NCBI GenBank assembly: GCA_030737835.1
Contig: CM060847.1
Location: 26,212,843 to 26,276,842, forward strand
Origin: Acorus gramineus
Lineage: Eukaryota > Streptophyta > Magnoliopsida > Acorales > Acoraceae
Length of the DNA: 64,000 bases
Direction of reading: 5' to 3'
Shown: piece after piece, positions 36,501 to 49,152 of the stretch
Numbering within the stretch: the stretch's first letter is position 1
How the letters are laid out: the number at the start of each line of letters is the position of its first letter
Made by a program: the position numbers and the translations under genes
The notes under the pieces: model-generated
What the model was told of the DNA's origin: nothing
Seen by the model: only the letters and a program-made list of their open reading frames with translations
The model's database searches: none

Positions 36501-39500
36501 TGTTATATATGTGTCACTTTTAGCCTGCTGGTAACCGTTGGAGCGTTTTGGCAGTTTTTCGTTTTTTTCGGTTTTCGATCGGAACCGCTAATTTTTGGAC
36601 TGTTAGCTATCGTCCTGAGTTAGAGAACTCCGATTGGAAATCTAACTGCATATTTGGTGTCCTGGTGCCATTTTAGGCCTCTCACGAAAATTTCATCAAT
36701 TTCCGGTAACGTTTCTAAAATTTCATAGTTCTGGGGCGTATCCGGGTATTTTAAGTGATTTGTCTATATAAATGAAATCTAATATTTCATTGGCACTATT
36801 CATCATCCCTACCAAAGCTTTCTCTCTCTCCCCTCTCTCCTTTTCTCCCATTTGAGCCCCTTAGAGCCCTCAAACCCAAAAAGGTAAAGCATAAGAAGTG
36901 TAGATCGGGTCCCGATCTACACCCCGATGCTTTCAAATCCGGATTCCGAGAAGTTTGGCCCCTCCATCCTCCCTCTTATCTCCTCTATTTTGGGCCATTT
37001 CGAGGGCCAAGAGAGATCCGGGCGTTGGAAGCCTTTTGGGAGAGGTTTCGGTGCGCGGAGAGCAACCGGACTTCCCTTCCTCCCCTTGGTAAGCCTCTTT
37101 TCCTCTCTTTTCTTGTATAGATGTATGTTAGGAGGTGGGTATGAGGTTGGGAGGCGGTCGGCGGCGGTGGGTGGCCGTCGGGGGGCTGTGGGTCGTGGTC
37201 GGAGGCCTTGTGGTGGCCGGTGGTGGGTGGTAAAGGAGCTCGGGCAGGGAGGCCTGCCAGTCCCGGGCAGCAGGCAGCACAGGCAGCGCTCAGGCAGGCG
37301 TGCAGCGGCAGGGCGCTCGCACGCGTGCGCGCGGACGTGCGCGCGGGCGTGCGCTCGGGTTGGCGCTGGGCGTGCTGGGTGCTGGGCGTGCGGGGCGCGT
37401 AGGGTAGACTGGCAGGGCTAGCTCGGGTAGGCTGGGAGCAGGCGCACCAGTTTGCAGCGTCCGAGCGCGTGCGCGCGGGCGTGCGCTCGGGGGGGTGCAG
37501 GGGGAGGCATGCGGGCTGGCTGGGCTGTGCGTGCTGGTAGGCCAGGCAGGCAGGCTGGGCGGTAGGCGTGCTAGGCAGGAGGTCCTGGGGCATCAGGCGA
37601 GCAGTGCCGGGCGTGCAGGCGAGCGGTGCTCGGGCCACTCGGAGATGCGAGCAGGTAGGCAGCACGGGCAGGCTAGCAGGCGCGCTGGGCGCGTGCTGCC
37701 AGGCGCGCTGGGCACGTGTTGCGCGGGCGTGCGCGTGGGCGCTGGGTGAGGGTCCCGGGTGCTGGGCGCTAAGTGCTGGGAGCTGGTCGCGGGTGCTGAG
37801 CGCTGGGCGCTGGGCGCCGCAGAGGAGCATGCGCGCGGGGCACTGCGCAGAGGCGCAGGTGTGCGCGCGGTGAGGAGGGCAGTGGGAGCGCGGCTGGAGG
37901 TGCCGCGGGGTGCGCGGGGGCGACGCGCTGGGCGCGCGGGGCGTGCGGTGTGCTCGCGGGTCAGCGCGAGGCGTGCGGGGTGCGCGCGGGCTGCTACGGC
38001 GGGGCGCAGTGGGCGCGCGGCGCACCAGGTGGCTCGGCTGCGGGTCCAGGCGTGCGGGCAGGGGCCCGACGGTGCGCCTGGGTGCGCGGGCTGAGGCGCG
38101 GCGGCGCATCCGGGGGCGGGTGACCGTGCGGATGGTTGCCGGGGGTGCGGGAGTGTGCCGGGGTGCTCGGGCTAGCGTGCGTGCGGGTCGTATGCACGTT
38201 TGCCCGAGTGTTGGGTATTTATTTGGGTAGTTTGGTATATTTTGTAGTAATTGTGGGTTTTACTCACCGTATAAATGTCTGTCTTGCAGATCTTGACGGG
38301 CGGTCGCGCGACGACCCGATTTTCGGTGAGTGGGACAATCCAACCCAGTAGAGAGGCGTTATACGCATTTGGGCATTTACCGACCTTTCCTGGGGCACCA
38401 TGGATTTATATTAACCTGTTGTAAAGTGTATTTCATGCGAGCATGATTTTAAAATGTAGAATGCATGCTACCCTATACTTTGCCCTTAGGATATGTGTAT
38501 GAGCCATGCATCATGTCCCCCCTGTCCTCATGCTAGGAAGCCTTGGCCTATGCATGTGTCCCACTAGTTTATTTATTAAGTTAAATGCTAGTATATGTTT
38601 AATTGCATGCCTTAGGTAATATTATAGGGAGGGGCCTTGCGAGGTCAACATTGAGACCCGGGTTAGGGTACTCCATGTTCCTTGTTTGGTTGTCGGGATG
38701 TCCTGTATCGGGACCTCATGCTGCCCTCCCAAGGTTCTTGTCCCAACAATATTATATCTCTAGTTGATAATTGATGTTATGCCCCTTGTATGATTATTAG
38801 CATCTTAGTGAATATTATAGGGGAGGGACCTCGCGAGGACAGCGGTGAGACCCGGGCTAGGGTACTTCGTGTTGCTTGTTTGGTTGTCGGGGTGTCCTAT
38901 ATCGGGAACTCACGCTGCCCCCCCCCCCCCCCAAGTTTCTTTCCCCCAATGATATTCCAACCTTGCTATTATTATACATTTTCCCCGCATCTTGGTTATG
39001 CGCCCTCGAAGAATTCTGAAGAATTCATGACATTAGAATTGTAGAGATGCGTTATCGGCGGATCCGAGTGGATCATATGCGTATGGATAGGCTGTTTTGT
39101 CCCCTTCGTTGGATCCGGTAGAGGCTGCCCCAGCGTTAGAAAGGCCGTCCCTTCTAAGGGTTCCCATCAGTAGGCGCCTCCCGATATTTGTGACGGACTG
39201 TGCTGAAGTTGTGGGTGAGGGCTCCCATCTGTAGGCGCCTCCCGATATTTGTGACGGACTGTGCTGAAGTTGTGGGTGATAGCCCAGCGGCCTACGGAGT
39301 GGAGGAGAGACTATCGGTGGACCAAGGGTGACCAACAGCCTAGTCAGTCCCAAAATCCTATGTCACCCATTAAAGGGTGAGGGTGAGGGTGTAGTGGGTT
39401 GGCGATGAGCGACCCATGGGCGTTGTGATTGGATGAATATCAGTCCCAAAATCCTATGTCACCCATTGAAGGGTGAGGGTGAGGGTGTAGTGGGTTGGCG

Positions 39501-40060
39501 ATTGAGCGACCCACTGGTTTGAGTATTTGTTACCATTTTGTGGTTGTTAATAAGAGATTGTGGATTTTTAAGATCTGAATTGTGGTCAATATTGTCTGTG
39601 ATGCATGGGTTGTGCTATTAACTGAGCGTGTGGCTCACCCCTCGAATATATGTTTTCCCCAGTTGCCACTGAGCCGGAGTCGGAGCAGCGGGAGGAGCTT
39701 TCCGAGGGTTTCCTTCAGTAGCGGAGCAGCGCTACGTTCCGCGAGTGCCAGAGGCTATCAGCATCCCTTCTTGACTGTATGTATTTTATTTCCGTGCTTG
39801 GCACGCGCTTGTATATATTCAGTTGTATTTGTGTATATTGGCTCTCACAGGACAGATGATTGAGTATCGAGTCTGTAGTATGTTTATTTACAGATTCAGT
39901 CTTTTGCTTCCGCATTTGGTGTATATATCATGTCAGTCTCTTTGTTGTCTGTGTGTCATTCTGGTTGTTTGTGTATGATATATTATTGACCTCCTGTGTA
40001 GATTCTGATATTATATATACACTTGCCGCGTCCCGGGGACGGCCGCCCTGGGGCGTGACA
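36501..40060 (+). mobile_element. Large LTR copy 5, nested in copy 4
   Basis: Runs from TGTTATATATGTGTCAC to GGGGCGTGACA, 3560 bp, the longest simple copy. It has an exact ATAAA duplication (36496-36500, 40061-40065). The GC-rich block is expanded (37140-38150). The 36-nt block is at 38290-38325. Two repeats of the GGGCCTTGCGAGG/GGGACCTCGCGAGG block (38630-38890) and two of the GGTGAGGGTGAGGGTG block (39350-39500) add to its length. Confidence 0.9.
38290..39721 (+). other. Putative last two coding exons of a spliced gene inside LTR copy 5
   Basis: Exon A is 38290-38325 (36 nt): preceded by CTTGCAG, followed by GTGAGT. Exon B starts at 39663 after TTTTCCCCAG and runs to TAG at 39719-39721. 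Spliced and read in the third frame they give LDGRSRDDPIF-V-ATEPESEQREELSEGFLQ-stop. The junction codon is G|TT (Val). Other copies have G|TG or G|TA here, also Val; two reverse copies give Ile or Met. Compared with the copy at 60575-63186, exon B has a 6-nt in-frame insertion. The first exon probably ends at 37088 before GTAAGC, in a frame reading ..FRCAESNRTSLPPL-D that has no ATG in sight. The product, a short acidic C-terminus, is not recognised. Confidence 0.45.
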
Positions 40061-42301
40061 ATAAACACCTCCTATACATGCATCTAAGCAAGAAAGGAAA
40101 GAAAGAAAACTCACCCAAGGAGAGGAAAGGAAGGGGAGGAGATCGGGTGCTCTTGGCGCACCGAAACACCACCTCCAAGGCCACCACTACCAAGCCCTCT
40201 TCTCAGCCAAAAAGGGGCTGAAAACAGAGGTAAAAAGGGGTTATAAGAGGGGGTCACACAAGAGGGAACTCGAATCCTAGACCATGCAAAGGTAGATCGG
40301 GTCCTTACCTTTCTTTTCTCCTTCTAGGGTTTCTTGATCCAACACCTTTTACTAGGTCAAAAGGGGGATTAAAGAGAGGGAGAGAGAGCTTGAGAGAGTT
40401 GGAAGAGATGATGAATAGTGGGGGAGCTTTTTGTTGTCGTGGGATTTATTTATGCTCACACACACACCACACCCACTCACACCCACTCACTTAGCCCTAA
40501 TTAATTAGGTTTAGGCTAGGTTTAGGTGCACTTTGACTTGGGTCAACCCATCCACACTAGAAAACAAAAGAGTTGACCAAGTCATGGGCCCACATTTGAT
40601 CAAGTCAAGTCTCCCCAATGACTTTTCGCTCGGTCAAAACCCGGATACGATTCAGAACTGTGAAATTCTGAAACGTTACCGGAATTCGATGAAATTTTCG
40701 TGAGTGGCTTGAAATGGCACTAGGACACATAATATGCAGTTAGATTTTCAATCGGAGTTCTCAAACTCAAGATGATAGCTAAAAGTCCAAAATTTTAGCG
40801 GTTCCGATCGAAAAATGAAAAAGCTGAAAAACTGCCAGAATGCTCCAATGGTTACCAGAAGGTAAAAAGTGACACATATATAACATTCTCTATAATTTTA
40901 AATTTCTATTAAATTAATTATAATATCATAGAACATATTTATAATATCATAGGACATACTTTTTAGTCATTCAAATTTTGAATTTATATGAAAAATTTCT
41001 TATTAAATTGTAAATAATAATTTTAAATTTTAGAAAATATCATGACATATTTAAAAAAAAAATTAGTTTTTTAGCTACAAAAACAATTTTTAGTTGTGCG
41101 ATATAAATCATTTTATAAATTTTTCTACATATATATCCTCAAATCTCTCTAATTAAAATCTGCATATTTATCATAAATAAAAAAATCTATTAAGATTTAA
41201 TTAAATCTAGATATTTTTAAGGTTCTATCTTTTATTTTCAAACCTAACAACTGGATGGGTTCCATATAATTTTGAATTTATATTAAATTAATTATAATAT
41301 CATAGGACATACTTTTTAGTTATTCAAATTTTGAATTTATATGAAAAAATTATTATTAAATTGTAAATAATAATTTTAAAATTTAGAAAATATCATCTAA
41401 TAAAATGAAATGTATTTTTCATCTTTTAAATATAAAAAGAATTGATTTAAAAATATTTATATTTGGAATATTCAAATAAAAAGAAGGTCAATTAAACTTT
41501 TGAGAAGTTCTAATATATGGATTTCTCAATCCCTGAAAAACGGCCTACGAACCCCTCAGGGCGGATTCTAAAATCAGGATTTGAAAGCGGTTAAAGAAAT
41601 AGTTTTCCATAACCGTTTTTTTCTAAAGCTACCAAACATGTCTATGTAACCACTTTTCCTGAAAACTAGAGTTTTGAGAGACTTTTACGTCGAAACAAAC
41701 AAACCCTATATTAGACAAGTATACGCAATGTCACGAAAGCATCAAAAAATGAGAATACTATTTTGTTGAGATAATATTAAACAATGGAGAAACTATTAAA
41801 CTAACTTATTCGTTTCAAGTTGGAAGAATTCCAAAATGATCCGGTGTTCTTCATTTGAAATCACTGATTTGCGAGGGAAATTCTACAAAAGTAATAGAAG
41901 AAAGTTTATTCTATTATAAGTTAAATGAAAAGAGGTTTCACATAACCGAAGCTATCGATATGGTACTTACATCAATTAGTGTTGGGGTTACTTCCTTTTA
42001 TACGACCTTCTGTGCTTCAGCTTCCTGCTTTGATAACTGTATAACCTTCTGCAATTCCGCGTCGTCTTCTTGTGGATCTTGGAGCACCTTTACCTTTTTT
42101 GTTCTTTTGAATTGGGCTTTCTGGAGTGCAATAGGGTTACCCCTAGTTATTCGGCCCTGTACAGTGACCTCATTGGCTACCTTAGCGGCCTTCCCCTTGA
42201 TCGTACTAACCCTCCCAGTCTTTGTTTTTCTAGGGATTGCCTTCTCAGTAGGCTCCAATGTCGAACGGCCTGTAAAATATATACATAATTAGTTTATATA
42301 A

Positions 42302-42354
42302 GTATACGCTATGTTATAATACTACACGCTATGTTAGGATAATATACGCTATGG
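42302..42354 (-). repeat. 20-bp repeat array in Ulp1-gene intron
   Basis: Three units (GTATACGCTATGTTATAATA, CTACACGCTATGTTAGGATA, ATATACGCTATG..) in the orientation of the minus-strand gene, between the basic-stretch exon and the Ala/Thr/Pro-linker exon. Confidence 0.85.
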
Positions 42355-42883
42355 AAGAAGTGTAACCTGCTTTTGTTGCTGTTGCTTCTATAGTTATTTT
42401 TGGTGCTTCTGCTTCGATTGTTGATGGTGCTTCTATGGTTGTTGCTACTGGTGCTTCTGTTGTTGTTGCTATTGTTGTTGGTGCTGGTGCTTCCGTTTCT
42501 TTTGTTGGGGTGCTTTTGCTGGTGGTGTTGTTGGTGCATCTAGTGTTGTTGTTGCTGCCGGTGCTGTTGTTGCCGCTACTGCTGTTGGTGTTGTTGCTGC
42601 TGCTGTTGGTTCTGTTACTGTTGGAGCTTGTGCTGTCCTTGCTGATACTGGAACTACTGTTCTTTTTTATCGTCTCTCTCCACCATCATGAGGTAAAGGA
42701 GATGTCACAGAAACTGAAGACCCGATTGACGATGGCTTACCTGCAGCAAGATTTGAGGGTTGATCTGCTTGCACATCCCCTTGAATGTCTTGCATGAAAT
42801 ATTCATCAGTATTCTGATATGAGTGTAATAACAATATTACATTTCAGTTAAGCATGCTGCAGTCGTTAAATAAGTCTATATAC

Positions 42884-45800
42884 TGTCACGCCCCAGGGCG
42901 GCCGTCCCCGTGACGCGGCAAGTGTATATATAATATCAGAATCTACACAGGAGGTCAATAATATACCATAAACAAGCAACTAGAATGACACACAGACAAC
43001 AAAGAGGCTGACATGATATATACACCAAATGCGGAAGCGAAAGACTGAATCTGTAAATAAAACATACTACAGACTCGATACAATCATCTGTCCTGTGAGA
43101 GCCAATAAATATAAAGACATCCAAATAAAATACAACCGCGTGCCCAAGCACGGAATATAATACATACAATCAAAAAGGGGTGCTGATAACCTCTGGTACT
43201 CGCGGGACGTAGCGCTACTCCGCTACTGATGAAATCCCTCGGGGAGCTCCTCCTTCAAGTCCGGCTCAAATAATACTGGAGAATAATAATTATGCGAGGG
43301 GTGAGCCACACGCTCAGTGAATAGCACAACCCATGCACCACAATATATATTAACCACAATCGTATTTATCCAGCCTCAAAGTGGCATAACAACATAAACC
43401 CAGTGGTTCGTCACATCGCCGAACCACCACACCCTCACCCTCACCCCTCAATAGGTGACATAGGATATTGGGACTTATAATCATCCATACACAAACCAGT
43501 GGGTCGCCTCATCGCAGACCCACTACACCCTCACCCTCACCCCTCAATAGGTGACAAAGGATATTGGGACTTACAAAGCCGTGGGTAGCACATCGCCGAC
43601 CCACCGCACCCTCACCCTCACCCCTCAATATGGTGACATAGGATATTGGGACTGACTAGGCTGTTGGTCACCCTTGGTCCACCGATAGTCTCTCCTCCAC
43701 TCCGTAGGCCGCTTGGCCTTCACCCACACTTCAGCACAGTCCGTCACAAATATCGGGAGGCGCCTACTGATGGGAGCCCTCGGAAGGGACGGCCTTTCCA
43801 ACGCTGGGGCAGTCTCTACACGGATCCAACGAAGGGAAACAGAACAGCCTATCCATCGCATATGATCCACTCGGATCCGCTGAATTCCTTAACTAAAGAA
43901 AAGAAACCTTGGGAGGGCACCTTGAGGTCCCGATATAGGATACCCCGACAACCAAACAAGGAACACGGAGTACCCTAGCCCGGGTCTCAACGCTGACTTC
44001 GCAAGGCCCTTTAATCCAAAGAAGGGAGACTCTACGGATGTCATGAATTCTTCAGAATTCTTCCAGGGCGCATAACCAGGATGCGAGGAACAGATAATAT
44101 AATAACAAGGGTGGAATATTATTGGGGAAAAGAACCTTGGGAGGGCAGCGTGAGGTCCCGATATAGGACATCCCGACAACCAAACAAGGAACACGGAGTA
44201 CCCTAGCCCGGGTCTCACCGCTGTCCTCGCGAGGCCCCTCCCCCATAATATTCACTAAGACGGCTAATAATCACATGCTTGCATTTTATTTAAATAAATT
44301 AAACTAAATGGGAACATGCATCGGTCGGGGCTTTCCTAGCATGGAAACATGATAACAGGGTGCATGGTTCTTATACGGGTCCTAAGGGTATAAGTCCCTA
44401 GCATACAAATCTAGGGTGGCATGCATACTACAGATTATCATGCTTACATAGTCTTCATATTAAACAGGTTAATATTTACTATGGTGCCCTAGGGGAGGAC
44501 GGTACACGCCCAAGTGCATGTAACGCCTCCCTACTGGGTTGGATCGTCCCACTCACCGGAAGTCGGGTCGTCGCGCGACCGTCCGTCAAGATCTGCAAGA
44601 CAGGGTAATCAATACGGTGAGTAAAATACACAAATAAACCCAAAATACGCTAAAAATACCCAACACTCGGGCAAACGTACATACGGCCCGTACGCACGCT
44701 AGCCCGAGCACCCGACTCAATCCCGAACCCCCGGGCAACCGTACGCACGACCACCCGACCCAGGCGCATAGCTGCGCCCCAGCCCGCACGCCCAGACGCA
44801 CGGCTGAGCCCCTGCCCGCAGGCCCGGACACGCCGCGTGCTCGGGCGCACGCACGCGCACGCCCACGCACACGGCGCGTCCAGCCCCCCGGGTGCACCAG
44901 CGCGCACCGCGCCTGCACCCGCACGCACTGCGCCCCAGCGCAGCGCCCCGCACACATTCCCCGCTCACACCGCCTGCTCGCCCTGCGCGCACAGCGCCCC
45001 CCCCTGCACGCGCACGCACGGATGCGCACGCACGCAAACACCCCGGCACCATCGGCGCACTGCCGCGCGCCCCACTGCACCGCCGCACGCACGCGCACGC
45101 TCGCGCGCGCCCGGGCGCACCGCGCGTCCAGCCCAGCGCACCCCCGCGCACACTGCACGCACTGGTCCCCAGCACCGCGCGCACTGGTCCCCAGCACTGC
45201 GCCCAGGCGCATGCCCAGGCGCCTTACCCAGCACCCAGGCGCAGTGCCCAGGCGCCCCGCCCGCGCGCGCCCCCGCTCGCGCCAGCACCCGCGCGCACCC
45301 GCGCACCTGCCTGCACCCGACTGCGCCTGCCTGAGCGCGCACGCCCGCAGACCGCGCCCAGCTCGCGCCCAACCCACTCCAATCTCATTTTCACCCATCC
45401 CAACCCCTCACACACTCCCTGACACACCTACCCAACATGCATGACCTCCCAACCAACCCCTCAAGCCAAGAAAACCAGGAAAAAGAGGGGAGGAGCTCAC
45501 GTTGGGAGGGAAAAGAAAGGGGGAGGTTCGGGGCCCTTCGCGCACCGAAACGCCGCCACCCGGAACCACCACCACCACCACCACCACTCAGCCTCCTCTT
45601 CAGCCCTCTATGGCAGCAAAAACAGGGGGGGGGGGAGATCATGCAAAGAGAGCTTGAGAGAGGGGAGAACAAACAACAACCAAACCTAGCCAAGATCCAC
45701 CACCACCTCCACCACCACCTCCTCCTTCTCTTTGAAACAAATCATCAAACACTTGGGGTGCAAATGAAAAGAGAGAAGGGGGACCAGAATTCTGGTCGGA

Positions 45801-46342
45801 AGTGAGAGGGGAAGGGAGAGAGAGAGGAGATATTTATCACAAATATCAAGGAAAATTACTAAGTCGCCCTCCGACTAGAAATTCTGCGCAAGCTTCACTG
45901 GAACAGCCATAACTTCCTCGATACAGCTCCGAATGGCTCAATTCCAAAACTGATGGAAAGCTAAGAAGATTATCTACAACTTTTATGTTTATGACATGAT
46001 CAAATAACCTCTCCAGCTATTCCGAATTTAGAGCCAAACATGGAACAGGGCTGCTGCCAGAATTTCCATCCCCGGGGGTACACTTGGAAGAATACCCATA
46101 ACTTTTACTACAAGAATCCAGTTGATCTAATTCCACTTCTGTGTGGAAGCTAACTCAAAACTGGACAACTCATAATAAAATCAGAATTAAATCTTTTCAT
46201 CTTGGATTTTTACAAAATCAAATCCAAATGGCAAATTGGAAATACATAACTTACGAAAAAAATTATGTACCCAAAATCTTCAAACAGAGCGCTCCAAATG
46301 ACACAGGCACAACAACTACATCTTCTGATCGAATTGGTAACA
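42884..46342 (-). mobile_element. Large LTR copy 6 (reverse), chimeric 5' part
   Basis: The 3' end (..GGGCGTGACA) is at 42884 and the 5' end TGTTACCAATTCGATC at 46342. Flanks are TATAC (42879-42883) and CATAC (46343-46347), one mismatch; length is 3459 bp. From 42884 to about 45600 it follows the common family: VNTR with three units, 36-nt block at about 44555-44590, GC-rich block 44690-45370. The 5' 700 bp (45640-46342) is unlike the other young copies, and its first 60 bp instead share TGCCTGTGTCATTTGGAGC with the old copy ending at 3210. It lies inside the Ulp1-gene coding region. Confidence 0.85.
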
Positions 46343-46870
46343 CATACCTTCTGTGATGCTTTCTTCTTGTGCTTGTTGGTGACCTCGGTAGGGAGCCCTG
46401 GCTCCTTTCTTTTGTTTCCCTTTCTTGGGGAACGCCGGGGCTGTTTGGTCGGTGGATGGTTCTTTTTTAGTAGCACCAACTATTGTTCATGATTTTTCTG
46501 CAGGAGGGTGGTCCCCGATTGCACGCTGTTCGGCCATCAATAAGTTGATGGTGGTAGTGAGCTCCTCCAGCTTTCTTCTCATCCCCTCCATCTCTTCTGT
46601 TGTCGGGGGTTTGGGGCGAGGGTTGAGGCGCCGATTTAAGTACCCCTCCAATGGTAGCTGAGATGACGTCATTCTCAAGATATGGAAGTTCATTGGCTTC
46701 AAACACCATCTTTTCCAAAATGTCTGAGTCCTTTAGACTGTTGATGAGTGCAGAGTACATATGGATTTTGCCATACCCCTTTGCAGCCCATCTGTAGATC
46801 CTAGGCCACCCCGGCTGAGGCTGGGCGATGCGCACATGCTCATAGAACCAAGTCTAAACAAGTTATGATA

Positions 46871-46963
46871 GTATACGCTATGTTAGGATTGTATACACTA
46901 TGTTAGAGATGTATACGCTATGTTATAATAGTATACGCTATGTTAGGAAAGCATACGCTATGA
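46871..46963 (-). repeat. 20-bp repeat array in Ulp1-gene intron
   Basis: Five units at an exact 20-bp period: GTATACGCTATGTTAGGATT, GTATACACTATGTTAGAGAT, GTATACGCTATGTTATAATA, GTATACGCTATGTTAGGAAA, GCATACGCTATG... This is the best-preserved array in the window. Confidence 0.92.
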
Positions 46964-47982
46964 AATACTTAAAATAAATAATATACTTATGTTGAGGAAT
47001 ACGACGCATGCACAGAAGTAGCCCTTCCCATCCCATCCTTCAGGACGCTGGACCGCTTTCGTGCATTTGATGACAGCAGAAACCACGTCCGTGTGGACTG
47101 CTTTGGCCCACGCATAGTCATCGAGGTGACCAAGATCATCAACCATGTCGGCGTATTCTAACGGACATGAATAGTTCACCCAAACGAACAGGATACTCGA
47201 GAAAATGTGGAGAATAAACAATTTCATGAAGTCCCTAACGGACTTCTCGTCTGTCTTGTGGATAAGGTCCTACATGTGCTTCTCAATCAGTGGTCATACA
47301 AGGTACTTTTGGCCTTGAGATATGAAATACTCCTTGTAAAAGGGCGAGGTGGACTTTTTACCGGTGGTCGGTGGCGCCCCTCAGCTAGACAAGCCAAGGA
47401 TTGCGTAGACATGCTCCGGTAAAAAGTGAAGTTCCTTTCCTCGGACCACGAAAACGTAGTGGTCCAAGTCGTTGAAACTTAACACTATCTCAAGGAGATA
47501 GTTCTCCTGCACAACGGCAGGGATATCAATGAAATGTCCAAATGGGGTGGCTTGAATGGATTGTAGGTGGCGTGGAGAATTTTGTAGCACCACATCTCGC
47601 AAGAGATCAACCAGACGGGAGGTGCTACACTGCGACTGGAGGGGCTTCCCTGCCACTTTCACAGGCTTTAGTTTGCCCTGTCAAACAAAATAACCAACAT
47701 ATTTTCAGGAAAAAATAAAAACCTGTATCGAAAAACATAGTCTACACCACATTAGCAGCATGTCCTTACCTCCCCCTCCATTGCCATCTTCTCCTTTCCA
47801 GCCATTAGAGTGATTTTTTGTGCAAGAAGTGGAATTAAAAGTCGCAAATGTAAATTCAGTGGCTTCAGAGGATTGAAGAGAAAGAGACGATTTAGAAGAG
47901 CAATCGAGCAAAGTAAGAAGAAGTATGTGCTAAAAATGGCATTTTATATGTTACAACAAATCAGATGATGAAATTGCCCTTA

Positions 47983-48505
47983 GTACATACCATATTAAAA
48001 TAGTATATAACATGTTAGGGAGGATACTGGAGTAATTTCTCCAATTTAATGGGCGTACAGGTGTTATCGAAAGGGTGCCTTTTCAAGTCTTGGTTTTCAA
48101 ATCAATGAAAATCATTACGCTTCGATTTTTCAAATTTAATTTTTTATATAAAATATTAATTTCAGAAACCAATTAAGTATGTACTACAATAGTCTCGAAT
48201 ATACTTCACTGCCACGGACTATTGATTTGACGTGATCATTTGTTATCCTGTCGGTTGACGTTCCACCAGTACACGTGGCAGTCCACCCTGCGCACCCCAT
48301 TTATCAACTGTCAAATCAAATCTCGGAACATATCAGAGCCATCAAATCAAGTCTCGAAACATATCAGATAATCCAGTGTAATATAAAATCTACCATCATA
48401 GCATATACTATCATAGCAATGCATACACTATGCTACTAAAGTGTATACTAATAGATTTTCAAACAGTGTATATTACTAATATATTTTCAAATAGTGTATC
48501 TACTG
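47983..48505. repeat. Dispersed 20-bp-type units upstream of the Ulp1 gene
   Basis: Two units at 47983-48022 (GTACATACCATATTAAAATA, GTATATAACATGTTAGGGA). Four or five looser units of both orientations occur at 48395-48505 (CATAGCATATAC, GCATACACTATG, CAAAGTGTATAC-like, ATAGTGTATC). They occupy the 5' flank of the minus-strand gene, matching the 17565 array before the other gene. Confidence 0.65.
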
Positions 48506-49085
48506 AATGTAAATCTACCAAAAAATGCAAGAAAAACTATAAAAAAAATATACTCTTAAAATATATTACAATCAAATAGAAACCATATAACAAAGAAATG
48601 CAAGACAAAATTTGTATAGGTTGAATCCCAAAAAAATTATAAAATAAATCATAAAACAACGTATCAAATAGGGGAAAAACGTTCTTCTTACAAGAACATA
48701 CATATTGCATATGTTGTACCCCACAAGAAAATAGGGATTCATAACAGAAATTATAGGAACATCCACACTGCATATATTATATCCCACGAAAAAAAATAGG
48801 GATTCATAATAGAAAGCACCACAAAAAAATAGGGATTCTAACACGAACATGCATTATCAATGAATACAAAAAAATGATCTGCAACAAAAAGCAACTTGTT
48901 CTTCATGTAATACAATACAAAAAAATATAAAAAATGGCTGCCACTGAAGATGAAAATGGCTGAGAGGAAGAGAGAACTAGAATATGTAAAGAAAAGAGGA
49001 AGAGAGAACCAGAAGAAGCAAATCCATTGATAAAAGAAGAAGAAACAGAAGAGAGAGAGGAAAGAGGTGGTTTTGGCGTGTGAGT

Positions 49086-49091
49086 TGTGTT

Positions 49092-49150
<59 letters not shown>
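49086..49150. repeat. (GT)n(GA)n microsatellite
   Basis: About 25 bp of GT followed by about 40 bp of GA. On the minus strand this makes a Ser/Leu/His/Thr frame that is not a gene. Confidence 0.9.

Positions 49151-49152
<2 letters not shown>

Larger units (their letters stand above)
34380..40885 (-). mobile_element. Large LTR copy 4 (reverse), split by copy 5
   Basis: The 3' end (..GGGCGTGACA on the minus strand) is at 34380 and the 5' end (TGTTATATATGTGTCAC) at 40885. Copy 5 splits it at 36500/40066. Its own length is about 2.94 kb. The flanks read GGTTC and TTCTC, so the target duplication is not clear. The parent sequence is known from the tandem duplicate at 41250-41290 and fits insertion at GGGTTC. 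The 36-nt block lies at about 35752-35787, and the final exon ends with the shared TAG near 34720. Confidence 0.83.
33642..41705. mobile_element. TIR element with TAT duplication (PIF/Harbinger-like), carrying nested LTRs
   Basis: The left end GGGTCCATTTGGTTTCATGTAG and the right end (in reverse) GGGTTTGTTTGTTTCGACGTAA form an imperfect inverted repeat. The flanks are TAT at 33639-33641 and 41706-41708. Removing the element and one TAT restores a perfect 20-bp unit of the surrounding array, so the borders are firm. Its own sequence is about 1.56 kb. It includes a tandem duplication of roughly 370 bp (34170-34379 plus 40886-41040, against 41060-41410). No transposase was seen. Confidence 0.7.
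32761..47805 (-). pseudogene. DUF1985-like / Ulp1 (C48) cysteine protease gene of the MULE
   Basis: Read from ATG 47805 (MAGKEKMAMEGE, then a GTAAGG donor). The second exon (47662-46980) has the DUF1985-like part (VDLLRDVVLQNSPRHL, LHFLPEHVYAILGL, WAKAVHTDVVSAVIKCTKA). The next (46835-46350) has GWPRIYRWAAKGYGKI and a coiled segment (MRRKLEELTTTINLLMAEQ). After an inserted LTR comes an Ala/Thr/Pro-rich linker (42790-42360) and a basic stretch (42258-41998). After the array intron, the Ulp1 domain (33564-32761) follows: DWLGEEVIDGLG, the His motif DYHWLLLVLDMVKKTYDIFN, and the Cys motif QKEGQDCGVSV. Catalytic His, Asp/Asn and Cys positions are all readable. Frameshifts near 33190 and 47400 and insertions break it. 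Relatives are deSUMOylase-like; VANDAL relatives with DUF1985 counter silencing. Which role applied here is inference. Confidence 0.78.

Noticed and set aside
36985..38109. A 374-codon minus-strand open frame rich in Ala, Arg, Pro and Thr
   Set aside because: It lies in the GC-rich block of LTR copy 5. Similar long frames occur in several frames on both strands of every copy and do not agree with each other. They arise from base composition.
44586..45398. A 270-codon minus-strand frame in LTR copy 6
   Set aside because: GC-rich low-complexity translation without conserved motif.
46871..46963. Short regular repeats as a CRISPR array
   Set aside because: Units are directly adjacent with no unique spacers, and the setting is a plant transposon.
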